NCBI RefSeq assembly: GCF_905163445.1
Contig: NC_053205.1
Span: forward strand, 1,054,001-1,118,000
Source: Pararge aegeria
Taxonomy: Eukaryota; Arthropoda; Insecta; Lepidoptera; Nymphalidae
Length of the DNA: 64,000 bases
Reading direction: 5' to 3'
The notes under the pieces are model-generated. The model was not told the origin of the DNA, did no database searches, and saw only the letters and a program-made list of their open reading frames with translations. The position numbers and the translations under genes were made by a program. Below are positions 1 through 10,850 of this stretch, in pieces; position 1 is the stretch's first letter, and every line of letters starts with the position of its first letter.

Positions 1-1
1 A

Positions 2-98
2 CCGCGGCGTGTGTCGCGCGTCGAATTCCACCCGTCGGGCCGTTTCCTCGCCACCACGGTCTTTGACAATTCCTGGCGGCTGTGGGACTTGCACACAA
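2..98 (+). CDS. Prpf4: Prp4 exon (WD blade, HPSGRFLATT...SWRLWDL)
   Basis: The frame opens at position 2 and reads RVSRVEFHPSGRFLATT, then SWRLWDLHT. The donor is GT at 99-100, and the exon ends with one base of a split codon that the next exon completes. Its left end is cut by the window edge. Confidence 0.9.
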
Positions 99-3000
99 GT
101 TAGTGTCGACGTCTATAATATAAATTAAAAAATATATTCACACACGGCAGAAGTGAAAATTCTGAAAGAAGCATAAAAATGAAAGAGATGGCAGGAATAT
201 TTGGATAAGTGGAACGATATTTAGAAAACTTTATTGCAAAAACTTAGAAACAATACAAGGAACACACAAGAAAAAAGGAGAAAAAAAATTAAAAAAAAAT
301 TGTTTTGTTTTTGAGTTTATGTGACAGATTAATGATATTAAATAAACAATATATATATATATATATATATGTTTAAGTTGCAATCATAACCCCACTAGTA
401 GTCAGTACACAACACAGCAAGTTTATGATTACAACTTGTACAGTTAAATACAGTTGATATATTACTAGCCGAATAAATAAATATATATATTACGACAATA
501 CACACAACGCCATCTAGCCCCAAAGTAAGCGTAGCTTGTGTTATGGGTACTAAGGTGACTGATGAATATTTTTATGAATAACATACATAAATACTTATAA
601 TATACATATAAACACCCAGACACTGAAAAACATTCATGTTCATCACACAAACATTTTCCAGTTGTGGGAATCGAACCCACGGCCTTGGACTCAGATAGCA
701 GGGTCGCTGCCCACTGCGCCAATCGGCCATCTAATGATTGGATTGTGTGCAAAGGCGGTTTTATTGCAAAAGCAATCTCTTACAGACAACTATCGGTGAA
801 AGTAATAATAGAAAACATGAAAGTTGTTCACTGCAAACAATAAAACATGCATAGGCGAAAAAAAAGGAAATACTACGTAATTTATTCTTTTATAACGCGC
901 TTAAAAAAAATTTAATGTAATGTAAAGACTCAGAATTTGGAACGTACAGAACTCTCGTTCAGCCATCATCGCTTTGTGTCCAAAAAGAGTGCAAGCGCCC
1001 CGCGTACATCTCAGTTCACACCCGCGGAATGTTGCTAGCTCACAAACATTTTATGGTAAGCGTTTAACCCCTTCTCATTGCGGTAGGAGACCGACACGCA
1101 CATAACTTAGAAAAGTCAGATGTGCGTGCTGGGATTCGAACTCGGTCCCCCGAAAGTGAAGTCGGAGTTCTACCCAACGGGCTATCACCGCTTCAAATTT
1201 TATATATTACTAGCGGTCCGCAGCGCCATCTGTCGTGCTAATTTGTGAACCTAAACCATCCAGGGTGCCACCCAATCGTATACCAAAAAATTCATTCAAA
1301 TCGGTCCAGCCGTCAAGGAGGAGTTCAGTGACATACACACGCACACAAGAAATATATATATAAAGACTAGCGGACCCCAGCGCCATCTGTCCCCAAGTCC
1401 CCAGCCCCAATACCAAAATAATTAAATAGTTCAAACAAACTAAAAAAACACGCTTGGTATAAAAAACTAAACTAATTTCTTTCTTTTAGTTTATTCATAA
1501 TAGCGATTTTTTTTAGATTTTGTTGATCTATTATTTTTATTAGAACAAAATTAATCGGTAACCCATCCACCATTAAAGAGATAAAATATTTTTTTTTTAT
1601 TCAGTGTGCCCGTCTCTCGAAATGCAAGTTCTAGTTATTATTTAAAACAGGCCATTAAAAAGTAATAGCTAACGCCCTCTACCATCTAGTAGCTTAATGT
1701 TTTCTGTGGAATTTGTTAGGTACGCGAACGCCATAGGTTTTTTTACATTTGGGTCTAGATGGCGCTGTAGTAATTAGTAAAAAATCTTATTTTTTATAGT
1801 GAACATTGGAATAATCTTTTCAGATTAGTGTATTGTCAGCGGTCCTCGATATGTCTACAAAGTTTGAAAGAAATCTGGCCGTTTAAAGTGGGTCAAAATC
1901 GCACCCAATGAAGTCGGTTACAAACAAACATACAAGTGAAGCTAATATAAAACGTGTAAAAATCATTCAAATCGGTCCAGCCGTCTAGAAGGAGTTTAGT
2001 GTTTTCATTCATTCATTCAGTGTTCAGTTCAATACACACGTACACAAAAAATATTTATTTTTATTTATTTATTTATTAGCTTTGCAAGGGAAACAAACAG
2101 TACTATTACACATAAAAAGTAATGCCGTCTTTTTATATCACATAAACCAATGAAGTTTCAACAACTTAGTTATACACATACGATAACAGTAACCACAATT
2201 GCTTAAGAATAAACCTACCAAGCGAACATTATACAAAAAAAAAAATGAAAAAAAAAAAATTGGTTGCCTGTAAAGTCGGTATACGGGCGAAAGTTTTACG
2301 TGACAACGACTTTGAGTGGTAAAATAATTTTAATGTGAATATTCATTCGTATAGTAGGAAGAAGGATGAAATAATAGTAACAATTTAAAACATTAATTTA
2401 TACAAAGAATCTCGCACTGAATTTCATATTAACAAAATTTTATTTTTACCTTTACACATACATACGTATTTATATACAAATATACATACAATAACTTGCA
2501 ATACATTTGCGTACAATGAAACAGCGTTTACTACAAAGGGACGCGTGCCTTTCACTTTTTATGTCTGTCTCTCTCGCTCTTAGGCGGGCGCGTGCCTCTC
2601 ACTCGCTCTCATTGTGAGCGCATAACGTGAGCGGAGCGTAACGCAGTTTCTTGAAGTGTCACCCGGCAAACCAATTTATAAGACGTTGTCACGTCAAAAA
2701 AGAAAAACAAAAACTTTGAATTTTTTTTTATTAGTATTTTTAGCTACACTTGGAGGAATTATCAATTTTATAAATTTAAAATTTATAATTTGATTTTAAA
2801 TTTATACGTGTAGGTAAAAACACTAATAAAAATTATAAAACAAGCAATGTGTCATCTCTTGTTTCAAACGTGTGTCATTGTAATATGGACCTTTGAAAAA
2901 GTAGATCGAAACTGCAACGTTTCCTACTAGATGACGCTACAGTCGCTATAAGACTGATGTGAAAGGCATATACTAATTTCGGCATTAAGCCGTAGCTTAA

Positions 3001-6000
3001 TTGGTGAAAGCGCTCAGGCCGCGATTGCCAGAGAGTCGCAGGTTCAAATCCTGTCGGTTCCGAAAATTTTTATATGCATTTTAAACTTATAAAAAAACTT
3101 TAAAGCTTATAATATTTATTTTGCCACAATAAATTTTCTAAAAGTGCCAATTTTGACATGAAAAATGTCCGTCTCACAATATTTGCTGTTGAAAGCATTG
3201 CACGCACGAGATAAAAAGTTATTTAGTTGTATAAATATAAAGATATAGCCATAAATAATGTTCTTAGTGGCGGCCGACTGGCGCAGTGGGCAGCGACCCT
3301 GCTTTCTGAGTCCTAGGCCGTGGGTTCGATTCCCACAACTGGAAAATGTTTGTGTGATGAACATGATTGTTTATCTGTATATTATAAGTATTTATATGTA
3401 TTATATTCATAAAAATATTCATCAGCTATCTTAGTACCCATAACACAAGCTACGCTTACTTTGGGGCTAGATGGCGATGTGTGTATTGTCGTAGTGTATT
3501 TATTTATTTATTATTTATTTAGTTTTTACTTCGTTTATTTCAGAAGTCATGTTTTTTTTTTAAGCTGATTACACGTAGATCATTGCCCTGTGTGCCAGCG
3601 ACAAGGCGATAAAAAAAAAATTAAAAAAAAATGTAGAACACGTGATAATACTTAATTGTAATTATGTAATTATATTGTAGTAATTTAAATTCCGATTGCG
3701 TTTATCTCAGTTCAATGAATTGTAATAACATGTAATTGGAAAGTTATGCAAAAAAAAAGAAAACACATGAAAATAAACGATAAGTAAGTTAATTGATATG
3801 TTAATACATATGTGATAATAAAATGCGAAAATGAGTATTAATTATATATATTTGATAAGGGTATAATGACAAGTGTTTTTAATTATTTTCCTATGTTTTG
3901 CTCACTTCTGGGTTTAGTTGATGACGCAATATACAAAACTAACTTTACCCCGCGGTTTTTTTTTTTATTCCAATACAAATTAGCCCTTGACTGGTGGTAA
4001 GTGAAGATGCAGTCTAAGATGGTAGCGGGCTAACGTGTTAGGGAGTATGGTGGTCATACCCCTAATCGGTTTCTAAGCTACATCGCGCCGGAACACTAAA
4101 TCGCTTAGCGGCACGTCTTTGTCGGTAGGGTGGTAACTAGCCACGGCCAAAGCCTCCCACTAGACAAAACTTTTAATTGGAAATTTTTTTTCGGTATACT
4201 CAGATAACTCTCATTGTTTAGGAACCGAAGTTCTGCATCAGGAAGGCCATGCGAAGCCGGTCTACAGCATCGCGTTCCAGTGCGACGGGTCTTTAGCGGT
4301 TACCGGGTGAGATATTTACCAAGGGAATGTAAGATTTCATTAAAGTAAGAGGTCTGACGCAACCATCTTGTACCCATAATCTCTCGCCTCGTTTATCTAG
4401 TGACGCATGTACGATGAGGTGGTAATGAGATTGCAGTTTGCACTTTTAGTCTATATATATAAAAGAGAAAGTGTGTGGGTATGTTCCGTATAGGCTCCGA
4501 AACGGCTGGACCGATTTCAATAAAACTTTCAGGGAATCTCCGGATTGACCTGGCGAGTAATCCTGTAAAGTTTGGTGACGATCGGAGCACTCCTATTTTT
4601 GAACTGTCAAATACAGCTTTTATTTACTATGATGATATTCTATTGTTGGGTGTACATGGGTGTAGATAATGATCTTCACCCGCTCGAGAATAGAATAGAA
4701 GAGAATGAATACGGAGAGAAATAAATGATTTAATATATTACGAGACTTAAATTAAAAATTTAATGATGTCACTTTATTGTTTAAACAAAATTTATTACGC
4801 TAGTATTTCATGAAGAAGAACTCGCAAGAACTCAGCGGTTTGCAAATTCAAACATATTTAACAAAGAAGAACGAAGAAGAAAGAGTGAAGAAGTAAAGCT
4901 CTACTTGTTTTCTGTAAAAGTAATTTTGTTATAGGGGCATGGATGCCTTCGGTCGGGTGTGGGACCTGCGGACGGGTCGTTGCGTGATGTTCCTGGAGGG
5001 ACACCTTGGCCCCGTGCTGGGGGCGGACTGGTCCCCCGCAGGGCATCAGCTAGCCACCGCTGCTGCTGACCATCAGGTATACCTCACCATCATTACATCG
5101 TTCCATATGATCACCAGGTATACCTCACCATCATTAACTCGTTTGACTTGACATCAGGTATACCACACCATCATTGAGTCGTTTGACATGATCACCAGGT
5201 ATACCTCACCATCATTGAGTCGTTTGACATGATCACCAGGTATACCTCACCATCATTGAGTCGTTTGACATGATCGCATGGTATATCACACAAACCATAA
5301 AATGTTTGACATGATCGCCAGGTATACGTCACCATCATTAACTCGTTTGACATGAACACCAGATATACCTCACCATCATTAAGTCGTTTGACATGATCAC
5401 CAGGTATACCTCACCATCATTAAGTCGTTTGACATGATCACCAGGTATACCTCACCATCATTGAGTCGTATGACATGATCGCATGGTATATCACACAAAC
5501 CATAAAATGTTTGAAATGATCGCCAGGTATACGTCACCATCATTAACTCGTTTGACATGAACACCAGATATACCTCACCATCATTAAGTCGTTTGACATG
5601 ATCACCAGGTATACCTCACCATCATTAAGTCGTTTGACATGATCACCAGGTATACCTCACCATCATTAAGTCATTTGACATGATCACCAGGTATACCTCA
5701 CCATCATTGAGTCGTATGACATGATCGCATGGTATATCACACAAACCATAAAATGTTTGACATGATCACCAGGTATACCTCACCAACATTAAGTCGTTTG
5801 ACATGATCACCAGGTATACCTCACCATCATTGAGTCGTATGACATGATCGCATGGTATATCACACAAACCATAAAATGTTTGACATGATCGCCAGGTATA
5901 CGTCACCATCATTAACTCGTTTGACATGAACACCAGATATACTTCACCATCGTTAAGTCGATTTAGATGATCGCCAGGTATACCTAAAATCATTAAGTCG

Positions 6001-9000
6001 TTTGACATGATCGCAAGGTATATCTTACAAACCATAAAACGTGTAAGATGCTCGCTAGGTATATCTTACCATCATTAAATTGTTCGACATGATCACCAGG
6101 TACGCCAGACCATCATTAAGTCGCTTGGCATGATTGCCAGGTATATCTCACAAACCACAAAACGTTTGGCATGATAGCCAGCGGAGTCTCTCGAATAAAA
6201 AAAACGTTTGTCATAATCGCCAGATATACCTCACTATCATTAAGTCGTTTGACATGATCGCCAGGTATACCTTACCATCAATAAGTCGTATAACACGGTC
6301 ACCAGGTGTGATCATGTTATGAGTTACAGTTTTATTCGTATTTTATGGTATTGTATAACAATTATGTTATTTACTTTCGACCCTTTTAGCATCACATCGT
6401 AATTACCGTTGTCATATAGAATTTAGCTTTTATTTTCTTTTACATTACCCAAAATAATTATTTCTTTCTTTCATTCCTTTCTGTAAATTTTAGTTATGAC
6501 TACTTGAGAAATAATTTATGTTAGGTATTAGGTTTGAAAGTATTTATCTACACCCTACGTAGTCATTTGCGATTATGCACTCTATATTGACAGTAATAAG
6601 GTGCTTTTTTTAACGTTATGCGTCTTTGTGCAGGCCAAGGTTTGGGACATCCGTCGACGAGCCCCGATATACACTATCCCGTCGCACACACATCTACTGA
6701 GTGGTGAGTTTTTTTTCTTTCATTCCACACTAGCGTCGCGACCCGGCTTCGCTCAGGTTTAGCTACTAATGCAGTTTGGTGCGATTAATAATATAAATAC
6801 AAATTCCCTAGCACATTAATATTATTCTATCTCGAAATGTTTGTTTTTTTTTTTTTAACGTTGAAACGTTGATCTTTGACGGCCGATTGGCGTAGTTTGC
6901 AGCGACCCTGCTTTCTGAGTCCAAGGCCGTGGGTTCGATTCCCACACCTGGACAATATTTGTGTGATGAACATGAATGTTTTTCAGTGCTGGGTGTTTAT
7001 CTATACATATATTATAGGCATTTATGTATATTTAAAAAAAATCATCAGTTATCTTAGTACCCATAACACAAGCTACGCTTACTTTGGGACTAGATGGCGA
7101 TTTGTGTATTGTGGTAGTATATTTATATTTATTATATTATAATATCTCACTCTGTCCTATACATTTATGTGTTTGTTTCTTTATCTAGATATTATTCGGT
7201 TTCCTTGGTCACTTGAATAGGAAAAAAACAGATAAAATAGTTAGTATATTTCTGTCTCATTCTTTGCCGGCTTCACACACATTCGTTTCTTCCGTTGCAT
7301 CCGGTTTGAAATCACAAAGTTTCTAGAGAAGTTTCACTTCAAAAACAGAGCGAACAACTCTTAAAGCTAATCTAAGTTAATGAAGAAGTTTTTTTTTTTT
7401 TTTTTTTTTAATTCCAGACGTAAGGTATCAAAAGAGCAACGGCCACTTCCTGCTGACGTCATCGTACGATAAAACCGCGCGCCTGTGGTCGAATCCCGCC
7501 TGGCACCCGCTGAGGACGCTGTCGGGTCACGACAATAAGGTATCATCACCATATTTTAACGACCACCCTGGCGCAACGGTGAACGCTGTCAATTTAAATA
7601 GGAGGTCCCCGGTTCGATTCCAATTTGGGAATTTATAATTTCTGAATTTTCTCTGGTCTGGTCTGGTCTGGTCTGGTGGGAGACTTTGTCCGCGGCTAGT
7701 TACCACACTACCGTACTAATCCCATAGCTAAAGACGATCGATTTTTGTATTAAAAACACAAAAACAATTTCATCACATAATATTTATTTATTTATTTATA
7801 TTCTTATTCTAACACTATCATTACAGAATACTTAAACCTAATGCGATAGTGTAGCTTTTTTTTTTTTTTTTACATAATCTTAACATTATAATATTTAATT
7901 ACCTATTCGGGTAACAAATAACCCACATTGCGATATACAATATATATATACCCATTTGGTATACGCCAATCAAAAGTGCAGTGATTTTTGAAGTTCAAGC
8001 GGTTTAAAGCTATGTTTATATAGACGTGACGTCATGCGGTTCTGCAGTTTCATTTATTGAAAATAAATTAACAAACTCGCCTGTAATATAATTAGAAATA
8101 CGTTTTTCATAATACATGAATTACATATCATTCGATAAGTACAATATTTTAGTGATTCCTTTACTGGCATCAATGTCCATTTAAAACTACTCTGCTCATT
8201 TAATAAATTTTTAAAATGCATTTAAAAAAATTATAACGCATATAATTTTTTTCCGGAACCGACAGGATTCGAACCTGCGACTCTGGCAATCGAGGCCTAA
8301 ATAAAAATCATAAAATTACTCTGCCAATGTTTCCCGCCACTTGACAAACTTGATCACGTGATATTACGCCATATTTGTTTTTATATTATATTATTTATAT
8401 TATATTTTTGTACTCATTATCCTATTCCGGTCTAAGAGGAATCCGAAAAATCAAATATCATAAAAATTTGTCCAGCCGTTATTAAATTATAAATGGTGTA
8501 ACTAAACTAACACAACTTTCTTTTATATATTTAATATAGATAATATACATAAATTCTTATAATATACAGACAATGAAAAACATTCATGTTCATCACACAA
8601 ACATTTTCCAGTTGTCGGAATCGAACCCACGGCCTTGGACTCAGAAAGCAGGGTCGATGCCCACTGCGCCAATCGGCCGTCAAATAAATGAATACTGATT
8701 ATTTTTCAAAGTCAAAGTCAAAAATATCTTTATTCACGTAGGCCCATAGGTGGCACTTTTGATGCGTACATAAGAATTACACGGTAGTGAGATGATGGCG
8801 ATAACCACATTCGTAAACTTAAAACTAAAGCTACGAGGGTTCCAAACGCGTCCTGGTCTAAGAAGAAGCCCACAACAAACTTGGCCGGGTGTTTTTTTTG
8901 TTGTTATCACCATCTCACAATGTCATTTTAAATTATTAACCTGGTTAGAGCAATAATTCACACCCAAGCTTTTTTTATCGATTACGTAGTCCTTTATACT

Positions 9001-9591
9001 ATAATAGGACTTCTCTGTAAGCTTACGTTTTGATGTGAAACATCTATAGGCGAGGGTCAACCTGAATGTTGGCGACGCATCGCCACGCTATACGATTGAA
9101 TTTTTGTATTTCGTATGTAACAATGAAAATGAATATTAATTTTGTAATAAAACAATCATTATTAACCGACTTACAAAAAGGAGTGGTTATCCATTCGATT
9201 GTAGTTTTTTTTTTTTTGTGGAACAAATTGGTAATGCTTTTTTTTTTTCATTATGCAATATCTGCAATAACTTACAGAAAACAATTTCGATGTTTCACAT
9301 CTGCCAGGCGTCCCGTGACGGCATACACTTTTTTTTTTTAAATTTTAACTCAAGCTACGTGTATGTGTCGGCACGCCGTACAGACTTTATGTGTGCTTCA
9401 TAAGAGCCTGCGAGAGGCCTATATTGATTAAGAATTTTCGAATGAAATAACAAGGCGGTTTTGCCCAGCAGTGGGATTGACGAGCATGTTGTTTCCAGGT
9501 GATGAGTGCAGACATATCCTTCGACAACAAGTATATTGCTACGTGCTCGTACGATCGGACCTTCAAGCTGTGGGCACCGGATCTGGCTTGA
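2..9591 (+). CDS. Prpf4: U4/U6 small nuclear ribonucleoprotein Prp4, 3' part (six exons)
   Basis: This is the C-terminal part of the WD40 protein of the U4/U6 di-snRNP, which helps assemble the U4/U6.U5 tri-snRNP in the nucleus. Six exons (2-98, 4222-4306, 4935-5076, 6634-6703, 7418-7539, 9499-9591) join in phase to 609 nt, or 202 codons plus stop. Every border is GT/AG. The joined protein has consecutive WD blades with cores SWRLWDL, GRVWDLRTGRC, AKVWDIR, TARLWSNP and TFKLWAPDLA, and family hallmarks such as LHQEGH, TGGMDAFGRVWDL, FLEGH and CSYDRTFKLW. Human PRPF4 has about 520 residues, so the N-terminal 60% lies left of the window. Introns are large (up to 4.1 kb) and full of transposable elements. 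The third visible intron starts with a minisatellite at the donor. Family identity is very secure; exon borders are inferred from phase and homology. Confidence 0.93.
350..370. repeat. (TA)n microsatellite
   Basis: An uninterrupted TA dinucleotide run in the first Prp4 intron. Confidence 0.9.
474..730 (-). mobile_element. tRNA-derived SINE, family A
   Basis: On the minus strand it starts with a tRNA-like head (TTGGCGCAGTGGGCAGCG as A box, GGTTCGATTCCC as B box). The body holds the conserved CATAACACAAGCTACGC and the end is a T/A-rich (ATTT)n tail. About 250 bp, full length. The same family recurs at least 14 times in the window. It looks like the tRNA-derived SINEs abundant in butterflies; I assign no family name. 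Confidence 0.85.
955..1195 (-). mobile_element. tRNA-derived SINE, family B (diverged)
   Basis: The minus strand has a tRNA-like head with B box GAGTTCGAATCCCAGCACGC. It then holds the block CATAAAATGTTTGTGAGC that recurs near 23880 and 28855. Diverged and rearranged. Confidence 0.6.
1209..2052. mobile_element. composite repeat: a 550-bp element inside another repeat
   Basis: Bases about 1417-1965 recur with few differences at 30441-30985. The flanks on both sides carry the same ATTCAAATCGGTCCAGCCGT block (near 1290 and near 1965), suggesting the 550-bp element sits inside an older repeat. Its class is not certain; no coding frame is visible. Confidence 0.55.
2262..2700. mobile_element. TIR element ending in CGTGACAACG
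   Basis: Inverted ends ACGTGACAACG (near 2297) and CGTTGTCACGT (near 2685) bound about 400 bp with no coding frame. A second copy with the same ends is at 25530-25955. Likely a non-autonomous DNA transposon. Confidence 0.5.
2700..3110 (+). mobile_element. MITE-like element carrying a tRNA-like sequence
   Basis: The tRNA-like part (about 2990-3062) has A box TAGCTTAATTGGTGAAAGCG and B box GGTTCAAATCC. Upstream of it lies a roughly 150-bp block containing TAGATGACGCTACAGTCGC that is repeated at 17280-17345. AT-rich inverted segments flank the unit. Other copies: 8205-8300, 17148-17495 and 43080-43260. Confidence 0.6.
3271..3521 (+). mobile_element. tRNA-derived SINE, family A
   Basis: Full-length copy: head GGCCGACTGGCGCAGTGGG, B box GGTTCGATTCCC, CACAAGCTACGC body and (TTTA)n tail, in a Prp4 intron. 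Confidence 0.88.
3955..4172 (-). mobile_element. SINE family C body (reverse)
   Basis: The minus strand reads GTGGGAGGCTTTGGCCGTGG, then CTAGTTACCACCCTACC. It is the same body that follows a tRNA-like head at 7555-7735. The head is missing in this copy. Confidence 0.65.
4222..4306 (+). CDS. Prpf4: Prp4 exon (EVLHQEGH...AFQCDGSLAVTG)
   Basis: The acceptor AG is at 4220-4221 and the donor GT at 4307-4308. The first two bases complete a split Arg codon; the exon ends two bases into a Gly codon. The peptide contains LHQEGH and DGSLAVTG, as in the Prp4 family. Confidence 0.92.
4445..4720 (+). mobile_element. Helitron-like or other non-autonomous TE fragment
   Basis: It starts TCTATATATATAAAAGAGAA and continues with ACGGCTGGACCGATTTC, a segment typical of insect non-autonomous elements, often Helitron ends. 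I found no 3' hairpin, so the class is uncertain. Confidence 0.4.
4935..5076 (+). CDS. Prpf4: Prp4 exon (GMDAFGRVWDLRTGRC...)
   Basis: The acceptor is TTATAG ending at 4934. The reading GMDAFGRVWDLRTGRCVMFL is a near-exact match to the conserved Prp4 WD core. The exon ends in phase 0 at GACCATCAG, followed by GTATACC. That donor is also the first unit of the 41-bp minisatellite that fills the next 1.2 kb. Confidence 0.93.
5070..6312 (+). repeat. 41-bp minisatellite starting at the Prp4 splice donor
   Basis: About 30 units of 41 bp with core ATGATCACCAGGTATACCTC and end CACCATCATTAAGTCGTTTG. The first unit overlaps the last bases of the Prp4 exon (CATCAG) and its donor (GTATACC). More than a dozen later units keep AG/GTATAC, so the intron holds many copies of its own 5' splice site. 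A variant unit with GCATGGTATATCACAC recurs at 5276, 5481, 5727 and 5850, exact multiples of 41 bp apart (5, 6 and 3 units), which shows higher-order block duplication. Units decay toward the right end. Confidence 0.95.
6634..6703 (+). CDS. Prpf4: Prp4 exon (AKVWDIRRRAPIYTIPSH)
   Basis: The acceptor TTTGTGCAG ends at 6633 and the donor GTGAGT starts at 6704. It reads AKVWDIRRRAPIYTIPSHTH, joins the previous exon in phase 0, and leaves one base of a split codon. Confidence 0.92.
6879..7137 (+). mobile_element. tRNA-derived SINE, family A
   Basis: Full-length copy with head GGCCGATTGGCGTAGTTTGC and B box GGTTCGATTCCC, in the Prp4 intron between exons 6634-6703 and 7418-7539. Confidence 0.87.
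7418..7539 (+). CDS. Prpf4: Prp4 exon (HFLLTSSYDKTARLW)
   Basis: A long T tract and TTCCAG precede 7418; GTATCA follows 7539. It reads NGHFLLTSSYDKTARLW and then TLSGHDNK, one WD blade plus the start of the next. Confidence 0.92.
7555..7735 (+). mobile_element. SINE family C with tRNA-like head
   Basis: The head has TGGCGCAACGGTGAACGC (A box) and GGTTCGATTCC (B box). A short (TCTGG)n run follows, then GTGGGAGACTTTGTCCG, the body also seen reversed at 3955-4172. Confidence 0.7.
8205..8300 (-). mobile_element. fragment of the tRNA-like-bearing MITE
   Basis: The minus strand holds GGTTCGAATCCTGTCGGTTC followed by an AT-rich end. It is the right half of the element at 2700-3110. Confidence 0.55.
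8540..8682 (-). mobile_element. SINE family A, 3'-truncated
   Basis: The tRNA-like head and the first part of the body are present; the CACAAGCTACGC part is missing. Confidence 0.8.
8706..9020 (-). mobile_element. LINE 3' end (CR1/Jockey-like)
   Basis: The minus strand ends in TTGACTTTGACTTTGA after AATAAAGATATTT and is preceded by CCTCGTAGCTTTAGTTTTAA. The same 3' UTR occurs at 27258-27478 (minus) and at 32220-32595 (plus), where it follows a LINE coding end. Confidence 0.7.
9499..9591 (+). CDS. Prpf4: Prp4 terminal exon with stop
   Basis: The acceptor TTTCCAG ends at 9498. It reads VMSADISFDNKYIATCSYDR and then TFKLWAPDLA, with stop TGA at 9589-9591. The last blade and the C-terminus fall where the family ends. 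No clear poly(A) signal was located before LINE sequence begins near 9690. Confidence 0.93.
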   Translation: MMSADISFDNKYIATCSYDRTFKLWAPDLA

Positions 9592-9689
9592 CCCTTCTTG
9601 ATGAGACTCAAAAAATACCTAATTTTTTTTTATTAAATGATATGAAACCTTTTTTGTTGTTTTCACTATCCAAACTGAGAATTATCGAC

Positions 9690-10067
9690 ATAGCTCAGCG
9701 AGTCAGTTGTGGGATTGAGTATACGCTTTTATAATGTGATTCCTAAGGTAATTTTGGACCTACCAATGCATAAGTTTAAAGAATATGTTAAAACACATTT
9801 ACTACAGTGAGGTTACTATACAATTGATGAAATTTTTAATGACAAAGTTACTTGGAAGCATCCGGCTCCGCTTTCATCTCTCACGTAGATAGAAAAATGA
9901 ATTTTAAAATGAAAAATATAAACAGTTCATGTTGGAAAAGAGCAACTGCTGAGTTTCTTGCCGGCTTCTTCTCAGTAGAATCTGCCTTCCTAACCGGTGG
10001 TAGAGTCACTACAAACAGACAGACTTGTCGTTTCAAAAGTGCTTATATAAGGCCTACTTGCGCAGTT
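9690..10067 (+). mobile_element. LINE 3' end (CR1/Jockey-like), degenerate
   Basis: Broken frames match the C-terminal segment of the better copy at 16070-16712 (LPMHKFK, then a YYTIDD-like stretch). The 3' UTR follows, with CCGGCTTCTTCTC, AACCGGTGGTAGAGTCACTA and CAAAAGTGCTTATAT. 5'-truncated, as is usual for LINE insertions. Confidence 0.65.
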
Positions 10068-10440
10068 GACGGCCGAGTGGCGCAGTGGGCAGCGACCTTG
10101 CTTTCTGAGTCCAAGGCCATGGGTTCGATTCCCACAACTGGAAAATGCTTGTCTGATGAACATGAATGTTTTTCAGTGTCTGAGTGTTTATCTGGATGTT
10201 GGATAGAATCAGGCGTTACTTTGCGGAAATCCATGAAAATTAAGCTTAATTTGCAATAGTCCGCGAAAAGCAGGAGAATCTGTATGGTATAATTTGTATC
10301 TGTATACCTGTATAATATAAGTATTTTGTATATTATTCATAAAAATATTCAACAGTCATCTTAGTACCCATAACACAAGCTACGCTTACTTTGGGACTAG
10401 ATGGCGATGTGTGTATTGTCGTAGTATATTTATTTATTTA
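10068..10440 (+). mobile_element. SINE family A interrupted by an inserted element
   Basis: The head and proximal body (10068-10192) and the distal body and tail (about 10310-10440) are one SINE split by about 110 bp of the inverted-repeat element. The split lies in the variable region after GTGTTTATCTG. Confidence 0.8.
10193..10302 (+). mobile_element. solo arm of the inverted-repeat element
   Basis: GGATAGAATCAGGCGTTACT, then AAATTAAGCTTAATTTGC and CGCGAAAAGCAGGAG, match one arm of the elements at 14852, 22757, 39953 and 46286. This copy has only one arm and lacks the central motif. Confidence 0.65.
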
Positions 10441-10454
10441 CTTGAAATAAATTA

Positions 10455-10690
10455 ATTTCGAATATTGAGTCGTTAAGCTGAAGTGGCAATCGGGGCACAT
10501 AGCTCGGAGAACACATGGACGTTGGGTTACCAAGGTGCAGAATGGCGACCCCGCGCCGGTGAACGCAGAATTAGTAGACTCCAGACGAGGTGGACGGATG
10601 ACATCAGGCATCACGGAGCCGCTGGATCCAAGCGACACAAGACCGTGGTATTTGGAACTGCCTACAAAAGACCAAAACTAACAAAAAAAA
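10455..10690 (+). pseudogene. RTE-like LINE C-terminus, degenerate
   Basis: Broken frames give the family ending W-Q-x-G-H-I-A-R-R, W-R-P-R, RWTDDIR and a Trp/Arg-rich tail. Better copies are at 20954-21345 and 28135-28475. The last gene product of such a LINE is an endonuclease/reverse transcriptase; only its extreme C-terminus is here. Confidence 0.6.
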
Positions 10691-10734
10691 GTCACGAACT
10701 ACCATGGTAACTCTTTTACTGTGAAGAAAGTGAT

Positions 10735-10850
10735 ATTTTTATTGCTTAAACCGCTCATAACTTAGTAAAGTCAGAGGTGCGTCCTGGGTCCCAACTCAAA
10801 ACCCCCACCCGAAAGTTAAGTCCTACCCTGTCCTGGGCTTACACGGCTTT
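10735..10850 (-). mobile_element. SINE family B head, diverged
   Basis: CATAACTTAGTAAAGTCAGA and GTGCGTCCTGGGTCCC parallel the element at 1100-1195. Confidence 0.45.

Noticed and set aside
2990..3062. True tRNA genes at this and other A/B-box sites
   Set aside because: The segments belong to repeated elements, and the expected cloverleaf arms are broken. They are SINE or MITE heads.
5070..6312. CRISPR-like array
   Set aside because: The 41-bp units are contiguous with no spacers, in an intron of a eukaryotic gene.
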